Assembly: GCF_000621445.1 (NCBI RefSeq)
Contig: NZ_JHYI01000032.1
Span: 1-54,979 of the forward strand
DNA from: Alkalihalobacillus bogoriensis ATCC BAA-922
GTDB lineage: Bacteria; Bacillota; Bacilli; Bacillales; Bacillaceae_F
DNA length: 54,979 bases
Direction: 5' to 3'
Under the pieces are notes generated by a model that worked only from the letters and a program-made list of their open reading frames with translations, searched no databases and had not been told where the DNA came from. Below, piece after piece: positions 25,325-33,366 of this stretch (the first letter of the stretch is position 1; every line of letters begins with the position of its first letter). The position numbers and the translations under genes were made by a program.

Positions 25325-25888
25325 TTATGTCCATCGATATAACTCTAAGTCAAAGCTTTCCTCCCAGTTCCGGGGGTGCCAAGGATTATTACTGGATGCA
25401 AATCTCATTGCAAATACACTCTTATTTGCATTATTTAGATTCTCTAAGACTTTTTCTATATTAGTTTCATAATCTTCGTCATATTTACTACTAGTATTAC
25501 TAGTCCCCCAAGCTACAATTACTTCTTCAATGTTATCAAGAATTTTATCAATAGCTTCATAATTCTTAATCATTTTTTCCCCGTATGAGTCAGACTCTAT
25601 AAAATCTTTTACTTTCGTAGAATCAGTTTCATAATTTGGATATAAGTTTGCAATGTAAACACCACTATAATATTTACTACAGAAACGAAGAACATTATTA
25701 ATTGTTTTATCAGATTTGGTTTTATCCGCTTTACTTGGATTTCGCATAATTACGAGAGCAAGTTTATCAGTTATTGAATCCTTAAAAGGAACGAACATAG
25801 AATATCTGTATCCCGGTTCATCATCAATATCAATGTTTTCTACATCAACATATTCAGTATTATACTTATATATCCTCTCTTTTCCCAT
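25325..25888 (-). CDS. DUF1643 domain protein (cargo gene)
   Basis: 187 residues, ATG with AGGAGGGG eight bases before. The central segment YSMFVPFKDSITDKLALVIM, then RNPSKADKTKSDKTINNVLRF and GVYIANLYP, is the DUF1643 signature; VIVAWGTSN follows near residue 125. DUF1643 proteins are small and of unknown biochemistry, and are frequently found in mobile elements. It begins ten bases after the HEPN-like gene and shares its lower GC content, so the two probably act together. It is not a known virion component and interrupts the normal terminase-portal adjacency. Confidence 0.82.
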   Translation of the reverse strand: MGKERIYKYNTEYVDVENIDIDDEPGYRYSMFVPFKDSITDKLALVIMRNPSKADKTKSDKTINNVLRFCSKYYSGVYIANLYPNYETDSTKVKDFIESDSYGEKMIKNYEAIDKILDNIEEVIVAWGTSNTSSKYDEDYETNIEKVLENLNNANKSVFAMRFASSNNPWHPRNWEESFDLELYRWT

Positions 25889-25897
25889 TTGCCCCTC

Positions 25898-26755
25898 CTA
25901 TACTTTGAATGGATCAACTTTTATCAAATCTACTATTTGTTTAATCTTTTGTCCCGAAAAATCACTAAATGCATCAATGTTATCCATTAGAGTTTTCGTA
26001 GTTGTATAATCTCCAATACCAAAGGAAACTTGAACTGATGCGTTTACTTTTTTCATAACAACTTTTCCATCACTAGTTAGCTTTAATGTACCATCATCAT
26101 TTCTATCAATAACCTCCGCCTCAGTATTTCTGTTTATATTTATTCCAAAACTGACATCCATAGGAGTAGCCCCATGAACAATTTTAGTTCTATACATATT
26201 GGCATCTTTATAAATCTGTTCTTGTAAAATGTTAAACATAAAATCTCCAATGTCTTCACGCTGAGATTTAAGGGATTTCATTACATTATTTCTAAATCTC
26301 ATATCTTCAACATGACCCATTTGATAGTATTCATTAATAAATCCAACAACTGAATCCCAAATAGAAAATAATTTATAATAAGTTGCCTCAGCAAAATAAG
26401 AAAACCAAAATCGGATAAGCCAATCTTTCGGCTCAAATTCAGGCATATATTGTATTGACTCTCCGTTCTTGCCAGGTGAAATATACCAAGGATCATCTGG
26501 TATTCCTTTATCAAAATAATGTCTGCACAACGCATATGATACTTTTAATGTGCCTACTTTATTATTATGCTGTCTAATATAGTTAAGCAATCCCTCGCTA
26601 AACATAAGTTGGGATATGTGATCACCTTCAACTGAAAATGTATTTGGATCTATTTTTATATTTTCAAACAGATCTAAGTTCAAATATTTATCCCATTCTT
26701 CCTGAGTTAGAAGTTCAAAGGTGTTATCAATTGTATATTCCATATTCAACACCAA
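25898..26755 (-). CDS. HEPN-like protein (Cthe_2314-type), possible RNase effector
   Basis: 285 residues, all-alpha in appearance. The helical core at about 110-200 holds FWFSYFAEATYYKLFSIWDS and ends in R189-T-K-I-V-H194, an R-x4-H motif of the kind that forms the active site of HEPN ribonucleases. The overall plan resembles the Cthe_2314 HEPN family. The C-terminal 80 residues are polar and beta-rich. The frame opens at TTG 26755; an ATG four codons later is an alternative start, and the ribosome-binding site (AAAGG) is modest. It precedes the DUF1643 gene by nine bases. A toxin or abortive-infection role is inferred, not shown. Confidence 0.65.
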   Translation of the reverse strand: MVLNMEYTIDNTFELLTQEEWDKYLNLDLFENIKIDPNTFSVEGDHISQLMFSEGLLNYIRQHNNKVGTLKVSYALCRHYFDKGIPDDPWYISPGKNGESIQYMPEFEPKDWLIRFWFSYFAEATYYKLFSIWDSVVGFINEYYQMGHVEDMRFRNNVMKSLKSQREDIGDFMFNILQEQIYKDANMYRTKIVHGATPMDVSFGININRNTEAEVIDRNDDGTLKLTSDGKVVMKKVNASVQVSFGIGDYTTTKTLMDNIDAFSDFSGQKIKQIVDLIKVDPFKV

Positions 26756-26817
26756 CCTTTATATTTTTCCATAACTAACCAATACTACATTTAATAATAT
26801 TATAAAGATTGATATTT

Positions 26818-28362
26818 TTATAGTATTAATATTCCTCTACCATCATAAACACTTTCTCTGTTTTCATTTCGAATCGCACGATCCAACGCCATAATCATTG
26901 CAACAGCACCATCAATACGTTCAGTACTTTTTTCTTTATCAGGCTTTATATTACCTGCTGGGTCAGTTTTGACGAAAATATTGTCCATCATCCATCTGAG
27001 AACTGGATTCCCACCATGAACAATCCTTTTCTCAAGGGTTATTTTCATCAATTCTTTTGAAGCTGGAGACATATCTTTATATCCTTGTCCAAAAGGAACC
27101 ACTGAAAAGCCCATTCCTTCTAGGTTCTGAACCATTTGTACCGCGCCCCATCGGTCGAAGGCTATTTCTTTAATGTTATACTTCATTCCTAGCTCTTCGA
27201 TAAATTTCTCAATATATCCATAATGAACTACGTTTCCTTCAGTGGTTTTGATAAAGCCTTGTTTCTCCCAGACGTCATATGGAACATGGTCTCGTCGAAC
27301 CCTTAATTTCAGGTTATCATCAGGGATCCAGAAATAAGGAAGGACAATAAATTTCTCATCAGCAGTCCTTGGTGGAAAGACAAGTACAAAAGCTGTAATA
27401 TCCGTTGTACTCGAAAGGTCTAAGCCACCAAAACACTCTCTACCACGAAGCAAGTCCAAATCAACCGGTTCATCGCAAGCGTCCCATTTCTCCATTTGCA
27501 TCCAACGTGTCGATTGCTTCACCCATTGATTTAAGCGTAGTTGTCTGAAGATGTTCTCTTCTGCGGGATTTTCTTTTGCACTTAGATACGCATTTCTAAC
27601 TTTCTCTATGTCAATGGTATGACCAAGAGATGGGTTGGCTTTATACCAGTTTTTTTCGTCAGTCCAGTCATCGTCATCATCAATTCCATAAATAGCAGGA
27701 TAGAAAGTAGGATCAATTTTTCTTCCTTCCAAAATATCTACTGCCTTTTGGTGCACTTCATAACAAATCGAATTTCGGTCTGTACCAGCCGTAGTAATTA
27801 AAAAGAACAAAGGTTGCAAACGAGCATCACCAGACCCCTTTGTCATGACATCAAATAAATCTCGGTTCGGTTGAGCATGTAGCTCATCAAACACAACAGC
27901 ATGAACATTTAAACCATGCTTGGTATATGCTTCTGCGGAAAGAACCTGATAAAAACTATTCGTTGGTTTATAGACTAATCTCTTTATCGACATAACAGGT
28001 TTAAATCGTTTCTTCAGTGCTGGTGACTGCTCTACCATTTCTACTGCAACATCAAACACAATCGAAGCCTGTTGTCTATCAGAGGCACAACCATAAACTT
28101 CAGCTCCCCACTCCCCATCGCCACAGGTCATAAGAAGTGCGAGTGCAGCTGCGAGTTCACTTTTCCCATTCTTCTTAGGAATTTCAACATAAGCTGTATT
28201 ATATTGCCGATACCCATTATCTTTTACCGTTCCGAAAATATCCCTGACAATTTGATCTTGCCAAGGTAAAAGGTCGAAAGGAACCCCTCGCCACTGGCCT
28301 TTCGTATGCTTTAAGCAGTTAATAAAGTTGACGGCATGCTGTGCTTTTTTCGCATCATACAC
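26818..28362 (-). CDS. terL: Terminase large subunit
   Basis: About 514 residues from the GTG at 28362 overlapping the small-subunit stop; the frame is open to 28431. ATPase motifs: IPKKNGKSELAAALALL (P-loop variant usual for this family) and VVFDELHAQ (Walker B). Nuclease domain: GGLDLSSTTDITAF and FDRWGA carry the metal-binding aspartates. It cuts concatemers and drives DNA into the prohead through the portal. The gene downstream should be the portal, but a HEPN-DUF1643 pair lies between them. Confidence 0.94.
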   Translation of the reverse strand: MYDAKKAQHAVNFINCLKHTKGQWRGVPFDLLPWQDQIVRDIFGTVKDNGYRQYNTAYVEIPKKNGKSELAAALALLMTCGDGEWGAEVYGCASDRQQASIVFDVAVEMVEQSPALKKRFKPVMSIKRLVYKPTNSFYQVLSAEAYTKHGLNVHAVVFDELHAQPNRDLFDVMTKGSGDARLQPLFFLITTAGTDRNSICYEVHQKAVDILEGRKIDPTFYPAIYGIDDDDDWTDEKNWYKANPSLGHTIDIEKVRNAYLSAKENPAEENIFRQLRLNQWVKQSTRWMQMEKWDACDEPVDLDLLRGRECFGGLDLSSTTDITAFVLVFPPRTADEKFIVLPYFWIPDDNLKLRVRRDHVPYDVWEKQGFIKTTEGNVVHYGYIEKFIEELGMKYNIKEIAFDRWGAVQMVQNLEGMGFSVVPFGQGYKDMSPASKELMKITLEKRIVHGGNPVLRWMMDNIFVKTDPAGNIKPDKEKSTERIDGAVAMIMALDRAIRNENRESVYDGRGILIL

Positions 28363-28837
28363 CCTTACCACCACCTTGAAAGAGCATAAACTCCATTGGA
28401 TCATTAGCATCCGTTGGTTTGTCGGCAACAATTCTACTTCGCGATGAAGGAGTTAACCCAAACTGCTCACAGAAACGATTCATGATTTTGAGGTAGCTCT
28501 GAGCAATGGATACCTGTGGCACCTGTTGCCAGTACCCTGAAGGGGTTTTTACAATCGTTCCGTGTTTCGTAATAAATTCTTCTGCCTCTTTCCACCTTGC
28601 ATAGGCTTGGCAGTATCCCGCAAAGGCTGCCATATCTACTTCTGTTAATATACCTAGCTGTTCCAATTGTTTCACCATTCGCCGCCACTCTTTCTTGGCT
28701 TCAGGCTCTAACCAAGCTGGACATCTCGGTGCTTTCTTGTCAGGTTTAGGCTCATTTTGATTAAGGTCTCTCTTTCCAGGATTACCTTCTAATGCTTTGA
28801 TTGCTGTAGGTTTTGGTTTCCTTCCACGTTGGGCCAC
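28355..28837 (-). CDS. terS: Terminase small subunit (P27 family)
   Basis: 160 residues from the GTG at 28837, eight bases after AAAGGAGGTG; the open frame begins 11 codons earlier. The start MAQRGRKPKPTAIKALEGNP followed by a proline- and lysine-rich stretch and PAWLEPEAKKEWRRM is the P27-family pattern. It recognises the packaging site and stimulates the large subunit, whose gene overlaps its 3' end by eight bases. Confidence 0.92.
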   Translation of the reverse strand: MAQRGRKPKPTAIKALEGNPGKRDLNQNEPKPDKKAPRCPAWLEPEAKKEWRRMVKQLEQLGILTEVDMAAFAGYCQAYARWKEAEEFITKHGTIVKTPSGYWQQVPQVSIAQSYLKIMNRFCEQFGLTPSSRSRIVADKPTDANDPMEFMLFQGGGKGV

Positions 28838-28917
28838 AAGCTCCACCTCCTTTCCTTTGCTCAAAAGCAAAGAGCCTATCTTTTGATAGACTCCAAAATT
28901 CGAATCTTACTTTTTTG

Positions 28918-29127
28918 TTATTGGCCTTTTATCCCTTTATAATTGTAATTCTCCTTCTTTATTTCCTCATGATCAGCTTTTACCGCTTCATCATAGTCAT
29001 CCCGCTTCGACTCTTTGTCCTTACAAGTCAGGCAAATACACTCGGTGTTGTACATGGACATAATTCTTCCACCCTTTAAACTTCCACCACACCGGTCACA
29101 AAGTTTTTGTGTAAAAAATGTATCCAT
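28918..29127 (-). CDS. Small zinc-ribbon protein
   Basis: 69 residues. An N-terminal CDRCGGSLKGGRIMSMYNTE leads to a second CLTC pair, so four cysteines form a zinc ribbon; the C-terminal half is charged and helical (KESKRDDYDEAVKADHEEIK). The ATG overlaps the preceding stop as TGATG with GGGAGGTAGC before it. Similar small proteins are common upstream of terminase in Firmicute prophages; function unknown. Confidence 0.7.
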   Translation of the reverse strand: MDTFFTQKLCDRCGGSLKGGRIMSMYNTECICLTCKDKESKRDDYDEAVKADHEEIKKENYNYKGIKGQ

Positions 29128-29357
29128 CAGCTACCTCCCAAAGTGTACTTCTCTCGAGTCTTGTTGATGAAATGCTGAAGGTGTTCGGCATTTTCTTCGA
29201 ATTCCATGTTGCTGTTCCAGAAAAGGTCCAAGTCCTCAATCAAACCCAGAATGGTTAGTACACTTTCCTTTGCATCAGCTTCACCAAGCACTACCTCTTT
29301 TTCAATGATGGTAGCAATCAACCCTCGTATCATTGCCCGATAGGTTTCTCTATTCAT
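29127..29357 (-). CDS. Small phage protein, unknown function
   Basis: 76 residues from the ATG at 29357 (MNRETYRAMIRGLIATIIEK), which has AGGTGAGCC upstream and overlaps the end of the previous gene; the frame is open to 29405. Acidic, wholly helical in appearance, no cysteines or catalytic motif. It is translationally coupled to the zinc-ribbon gene that follows. Unrecognised. Confidence 0.6.
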   Translation of the reverse strand: MNRETYRAMIRGLIATIIEKEVVLGEADAKESVLTILGLIEDLDLFWNSNMEFEENAEHLQHFINKTREKYTLGGS

Positions 29358-30111
29358 TTGGCTCACCTGCTTTTCTAAAGGCCCCGCTTCCTTCGAGGTT
29401 GGCAAGTAGCACCTTCCTTGTTGTTTTATACTCGCTCCCGTTCATCCCAAGGCGAATGAGCCAAGTTCGCAAGGCATATTTCGGATTGTCATCCTGTGCT
29501 TGCTTAAACGATGCTCGCTTTTGCTTCAAGGCACTTTTGTTGATAAATGCAATTAAATCTTGAAAGGCTGCAATCTGATCCGGGTTTAGGTTGGTTGCTT
29601 TTAATTTGATCGTGAAAGTTTCTTCTTCAAAATCAAAGGCTATGCCTGGGATCCTTTCTGTTCCAAGTTCATCGAGCGCTTTCTGAAACTCTTCAAAGGT
29701 ACTTATCTCTTTGAAGCTTAAGTCCTCTGCAAAAGTGCCATCCATCAGCGGTTCGGTTAGCTTGAAGGCTTTCATGATCAAGTGTTGTTTGCTAAAAAGC
29801 ATGTTTACTAGATTGCGTAGCGTGGTTCCTGAGTGTCCTTCTAGCGGAAGCGTAACTTCTAAACCGTCAATCTCTAAGGGCTCATGCTCTTCTTCGGCTG
29901 GCTGCTCTAGCTCTTCTTTTGGCTCTAGCGGGTTAGTAATCTCTTCAAAAGTCTTTACTTCGCCTGCTGATGTTGTGATTGTTCCTTGTCTGTCGATTGT
30001 GTAGGTTTCTTCAGGTATTTCAATTTCGTAGGCAAAGGTTGGAGCATTCAAATACTTCGGCTTTACTCCGAAAAACTCGCCTAGTTTCTTTACCATTTCT
30101 TTTCGGTTCAT
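29350..30111 (-). CDS. Phage protein of the 'virulence-related protein' type, unknown function
   Basis: 253 residues from the ATG at 30111, preceded by AGGAGGGAATTAAA. The N-terminus MNRKEMVKKLGEFFGVKPKY followed by a short strand region, an acidic proline/glutamate-rich linker (about 65-85) and a conserved C-terminal half with ALRTWLIRLGMNGSEYKTTR are seen in a family common in Firmicute prophages and integrative elements, usually labelled 'virulence-related' without biochemical support. It begins a transcription unit: a promoter-like repeat (30143-30172) is directly upstream and a terminator precedes that. Confidence 0.65.
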   Translation of the reverse strand: MNRKEMVKKLGEFFGVKPKYLNAPTFAYEIEIPEETYTIDRQGTITTSAGEVKTFEEITNPLEPKEELEQPAEEEHEPLEIDGLEVTLPLEGHSGTTLRNLVNMLFSKQHLIMKAFKLTEPLMDGTFAEDLSFKEISTFEEFQKALDELGTERIPGIAFDFEEETFTIKLKATNLNPDQIAAFQDLIAFINKSALKQKRASFKQAQDDNPKYALRTWLIRLGMNGSEYKTTRKVLLANLEGSGAFRKAGEPNE

Positions 30112-30142
30112 TTTAATTCCCTCCTGTGTTTTGGTGTAGTAC

Positions 30143-30172
30143 ATATATCACTCTAAACACAGGTAATAGCAA
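30143..30172 (-). promoter_or_regulatory. Putative prophage promoter, copy B
   Basis: On the minus strand: TTGCTA (30172-30167), nine bases, then TTTAGAGTGATATAT (30157-30143). The 15-mer is identical to that at 10045-10059, and the spacing to the TTG-type hexamer is the same. It precedes the gene starting at 30111. Confidence 0.5.
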
Positions 30173-30208
30173 GTCATTCCGGCCAGACATTCGCATTTAT
30201 TTTTAATG

Positions 30209-30234
30209 TAAAAAGCAAGCCCCTCAAGGCCTGC
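30209..30234 (-). terminator. Rho-independent terminator
   Basis: On the minus strand GCAGGCC and GGCTTGC pair (one G-U) around TTGAGG, followed by TTTTT. It begins four bases past the stop of the gene at 30238 and separates it from the promoter-like repeat downstream. Confidence 0.75.
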
Positions 30235-30237
30235 CCT

Positions 30238-30552
30238 TTAATCATTTTCAATCCCAACATACCTTGCATAAGTGTATCCCTCGTTATTAACAAGAATCTT
30301 TTCACCGGTATCTTGGTTAATCACTCGAATGCAACGAACCTCTCTGCTTTCACTCACTCCACCATCTTCCTCTGTGATCCAAGGCTGGTCATCGAAAAAG
30401 TCATTTGCAAAGGAATGAAATTCGTCGTCCCCCAATAACACCTCTTTTATCACACAGTAACTTTGACCCTGCTGCCCGCTCTTTATCGCTTGTTCAGTCA
30501 ATTCCTCCAACTCGGTCAGGTCGCCTATTTTCCTACCGAAGATCGCTCTCAT
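30238..30552 (-). CDS. Small phage protein, unknown function
   Basis: 104 residues, acidic. Starts at ATG with GGAGTGAT ten bases upstream. The second half (SREVRCIRVINQDTGEKILV) is beta-rich. No catalytic or metal-binding motif is visible. It follows another small gene by a few bases and ends at a strong terminator. Confidence 0.65.
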   Translation of the reverse strand: MRAIFGRKIGDLTELEELTEQAIKSGQQGQSYCVIKEVLLGDDEFHSFANDFFDDQPWITEEDGGVSESREVRCIRVINQDTGEKILVNNEGYTYARYVGIEND

Positions 30553-30559
30553 GTACTAA

Positions 30560-30757
30560 TCACTCCACTTCAACGTATTCCATCATAATTTGCAGGGCCT
30601 CATCATAGGAACCTGATAACATCACTCGCTCACTTACTTCCTTCGCTTCATTGGCTTTTCCGTTTTCCTTTAAGGTTCGACTGACCCGACCGAGGATAGA
30701 AAAGATATTTCCATCTTCACCGACAAGTTTGCAAGTTGGTTTAACTATTTCTTCCAT
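30560..30757 (-). CDS. Small phage protein, unknown function
   Basis: 65 residues from the ATG at 30757 (MEEIVKPTCKLVGEDGNIFS), with GGAGGTGTAGC directly before; the open frame extends 14 codons further but lacks a ribosome-binding site. The pattern 'KLVGEDGNIFSILGRVSRTLK...A.E...RV..SGSYDEAL' is a frequently seen small protein in Firmicute prophages, unknown in function. Confidence 0.7.
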   Translation of the reverse strand: MEEIVKPTCKLVGEDGNIFSILGRVSRTLKENGKANEAKEVSERVMLSGSYDEALQIMMEYVEVE

Positions 30758-30833
30758 TGCTACACCTCCAATTCTATTAAGGTAGTAGCATATTGCCATA
30801 CACGTTGGGGCATAGCAACTAGATTAAGAGCTA

Positions 30834-32090
30834 TTACTGTAATAATTCCTCTCCTTCTACCGACTCCGGTTTTGGTACATCAGCAAAGGCAATCTTTTCG
30901 CCATTTCTCAGTAAGAACACATCTTTTTCGGTTCCAGCCTGTTCAATGTACCTTTTCACAATCACATCAGAATACTTTTCATCCAGTTCAATCGTGTAGC
31001 AAATGCGATTGGTCTGTTCACAGGCAATAAGCGTAGAGCCACTCCCACCAAACGGATCGAGCACGATGCAATTGCTCATGCTGCTGTTTTGAATTGGATA
31101 AGCACACAGTCCAACCGGCTTCATTGTTGGATGAAGAGCATTCTTTGAAGGTCTATCAAAGTTCCAGATGGTACTTTGTTTTCGGTCTCCATACCAGTTG
31201 TGCTTTCCATCCTTTAACCAACCAAATAAAACGGGTTCGTGCTTCCACTGGTAAGGACTACGGCCAAGAACCAGGCTTTGCTTTGCCCAAATACAAACAC
31301 CAGATAAGTAAAAACCTGAATCTTTAAATGCCTTTCTGAAGTTGTATCCTTCCGTATCTGCGTGGAATACATAGATGGATGCGTCCTTTTCCATGCTTGC
31401 AGCCATGTTACTAAACGCTTTGAACAAAAAGCTATAAAACTCTTGGTCTTTCATATTATCGTTTTTGATACTACCTGCTTGAGAAGAGTAATTTACATTA
31501 TAAGGCGGGTCTGTCACCACTAGATTAGCCTTTTGCCCATTCATGAGTTCCTGGTATACATCAGGGTCTGTACTATCTCCACAAATTAAGCGGTGCCTTC
31601 CAAGCAACCACACATCGCCCTTATGTGTAATAGTTGGTTCAGCCAGCTCCTTTTCTACATCAAAATCATCTTCCTTAATATCTTTGTCATGGACTTCGTT
31701 AAATAGTTGATCAATTTCAGGTGGATCAAAACCTGTAAATCCAATATCGTAGTCCATTGATTGCAAGTCCTGAATCAAATCTGCTAATAACTCTTTGTTC
31801 CATTCACCACTGATTTTATTAAGAGCAATATTTAAGGCTTTTTCCTTTGTCTTATCAATATCGATAACTACACAATCAATCTCGGCATAGCCTAATGTCT
31901 TTAAGACTGACGCTCTTTGATGCCCACCGATAACCGTCAAATCCTTATTAACGATAATTGGGTCTACATATCCGAATTCACTGATACTATTTTTTATTTT
32001 TTCAAATTCACTGTCTCCCGGTTTGAGCTTCTTCCTTGGGTTATAACTAGCTGGAACCAAGTCGTCTATTCTTAATTTTTTAAAGTTCAT
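30834..32090 (-). CDS. ParB-like nuclease domain fused to a DNA methyltransferase
   Basis: 418 residues from the ATG at 32090 (TGGAGTGA upstream). Residues about 5-95 form a ParB/Srx-type domain (DDLVPASYNPRKKL ... VIGGHQRASVLKTLGY). A class of amino-methyltransferase follows with DPPYNVNYSS near 193 and VLDPFGGSGSTLIAC near 347, i.e. motif IV before motif I (beta-type order). Prophage methylases of this form modify the phage genome against host restriction or take part in packaging control. It lies among genes preceding terminase and overlaps the zinc/HTH gene upstream. Confidence 0.88.
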   Translation of the reverse strand: MNFKKLRIDDLVPASYNPRKKLKPGDSEFEKIKNSISEFGYVDPIIVNKDLTVIGGHQRASVLKTLGYAEIDCVVIDIDKTKEKALNIALNKISGEWNKELLADLIQDLQSMDYDIGFTGFDPPEIDQLFNEVHDKDIKEDDFDVEKELAEPTITHKGDVWLLGRHRLICGDSTDPDVYQELMNGQKANLVVTDPPYNVNYSSQAGSIKNDNMKDQEFYSFLFKAFSNMAASMEKDASIYVFHADTEGYNFRKAFKDSGFYLSGVCIWAKQSLVLGRSPYQWKHEPVLFGWLKDGKHNWYGDRKQSTIWNFDRPSKNALHPTMKPVGLCAYPIQNSSMSNCIVLDPFGGSGSTLIACEQTNRICYTIELDEKYSDVIVKRYIEQAGTEKDVFLLRNGEKIAFADVPKPESVEGEELLQ

Positions 32091-32517
32091 CTTCTTCACT
32101 CCAAAATCTTGATTTTATGTAACAGTCATGGCTGCAGAACTTTCGTTTCTTGTTCCCGTAAGTGCTAAACTCTTTTCCACAATGTGGACATGTATAGTGG
32201 TAGATCGCAGTTTCACTTTTGTTTCTCGCTTGCGGATTTTCTTTCCACCATTTCCGGCGACATTCTTCAGAACAAAATTTCCTAGCTCGGCCACGCCCTT
32301 TTTGTTTGATAGGTTTACCACAGCAAGTGCAGAGAAGATTATTATTGATCTGTTCTTTCACATTTAAAGCAACCACACTCGAATCACCGGTTAGGCCATT
32401 CCTTCTACAAAAGCCACGTATACTGTCTCGTGATTTTCCCAACACTGCTGCGATTGCTTTATAGCCAACCCCTTTTAACCGAAGGTCGTAAATAAGTTGC
32501 TTTTCTGCTTCCGTCAT
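32080..32517 (-). CDS. HTH and zinc-finger protein
   Basis: 145 residues. N-terminal helix-turn-helix (LIYDLRLKGVGYKAIAAVLG, then KSRDSIRGFCRRNGL), followed by two cysteine clusters: CTCCGKPIKQKGRGRARKFC with EEC, and CPHCGKEFSTYGNKKRKFC with HDC. Similar prophage proteins are often labelled sigma-70-like, but the likely role is DNA binding. ATG follows AAAGGAGCATGAGAG. It comes just after a terminator (32561-32606), so it probably begins the block of pre-terminase genes. Confidence 0.75.
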   Translation of the reverse strand: MTEAEKQLIYDLRLKGVGYKAIAAVLGKSRDSIRGFCRRNGLTGDSSVVALNVKEQINNNLLCTCCGKPIKQKGRGRARKFCSEECRRKWWKENPQARNKSETAIYHYTCPHCGKEFSTYGNKKRKFCSHDCYIKSRFWSEEDEL

Positions 32518-32866
32518 CTCTCATGCTCCTTTCTGCGTAAACAGTATTAAAAACAGCAATAAAAAAACGCCTGAATTAGCCATTTACTAAACTAATACGG
32601 ACGTTTCATCGCCATTTCTTATTTAAGTGTTAAATGTTCCTCAAAACCAATAGCACCAAAGCTTTATCAGTATTTTTATAACTTTTCCAATTGTACTATT
32701 TCGCAAATTAGAAAATAGCTCAAACCCTTATTCACACTAAAGATTTTCACCTTTCACTGTCGGCTATGGATACCCCCCTTATTTAATTACGCGAAAATTC
32801 ACGTGAAGGGGGCGCGCGGTCCCCAGCCAAAGGGTTGTAGAGATTTAACCTCCCCTAGGGGGTCCA
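32518..32866. other. Non-coding region between HNH and HTH genes
   Basis: 349 bases without a gene. On the HTH side is a minus-strand terminator (32561-32606). The middle is AT-rich and featureless. The HNH side (about 32775-32865) switches abruptly to GC-rich blocks: GGGGGCGCGCGGTCCCC at 32807-32823 and the palindrome CCCCTAGGGG at 32852-32861. HK97-type phages cut cos with the help of an HNH protein, so this GC-rich block next to the HNH gene is a candidate packaging site. Confidence 0.45.
32561..32606 (-). terminator. Rho-independent terminator after the HNH gene
   Basis: On the minus strand a 14-position stem with two mismatches (AACGTCCGTATTAG with CTAATTCAGGCGTT) is followed by seven T. 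It would end the HNH transcript. Confidence 0.7.
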
Positions 32867-33220
32867 CTAAAAGGTGTAAACCGGGTGCTGGTCTTCCGTT
32901 CTCGTCTTTCGGTCATGACACTTCTTACATAAAGACTGCCAATTACTTTCATCCCAGAACAGTCTTTGGTCTCCTCTATGAGGTTTGATGTGGTCCACCA
33001 CCATTGCTTGAGTAAGCTTTCCTTTCTGTTCACAGTGTTTGCAAAGAGGATGAACGTTTAAAAATTGTTTTCGTGCTTTCCTCCATCTACTATCATAACC
33101 ACGCTCACTTGCCCCAGCTCGATCGTCTGCATAAAGCTTCTTATGAAACTCACAGTACGAATGGTCCGTTAACAACGGGCAACCCGGATGCTTGCATGGT
33201 TTCTTTGGTTTCATTGGCAT
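32867..33220 (-). CDS. HNH endonuclease (packaging-associated)
   Basis: 117 residues from the ATG at 33220. N-terminal cysteine/histidine cluster (CKHPGCPLLTDHSYCEFH), then the HNH core CKHCEQKGKLTQAMVVDHIK, followed by N..W...LCKKCHDRKT; the two CxxC pairs hold zinc and the DHI histidine is catalytic. Small HNH proteins like this cooperate with terminase in cos cleavage in HK97-like phages. The typical place is beside the small terminase; here several genes lie between. It is the last minus-strand gene before the inverted cargo island. Confidence 0.85.
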   Translation of the reverse strand: MPMKPKKPCKHPGCPLLTDHSYCEFHKKLYADDRAGASERGYDSRWRKARKQFLNVHPLCKHCEQKGKLTQAMVVDHIKPHRGDQRLFWDESNWQSLCKKCHDRKTRTEDQHPVYTF

Positions 33221-33300
33221 TGCTCTCAACTCCATTATTTAGGTAATTAATTATTTATAACAAACTTCGACTTTATTTATTGAAATCCCAAAAAAAATAT

Positions 33301-33329
33301 AGACAATCCATAAATTTCCTCCTATGATA
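33301..33329 (+). promoter_or_regulatory. Probable sigma-A promoter of the 33.4 kb gene
   Basis: TAGACA at 33301-33306, a 17-base spacer and TATGAT at 33324-33329 on the plus strand, 38 bases before the start codon at 33367. Confidence 0.6.
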
Positions 33330-33366
33330 AAAGTACAACAGTATAATGCAAAAAGGGTGATATGTT

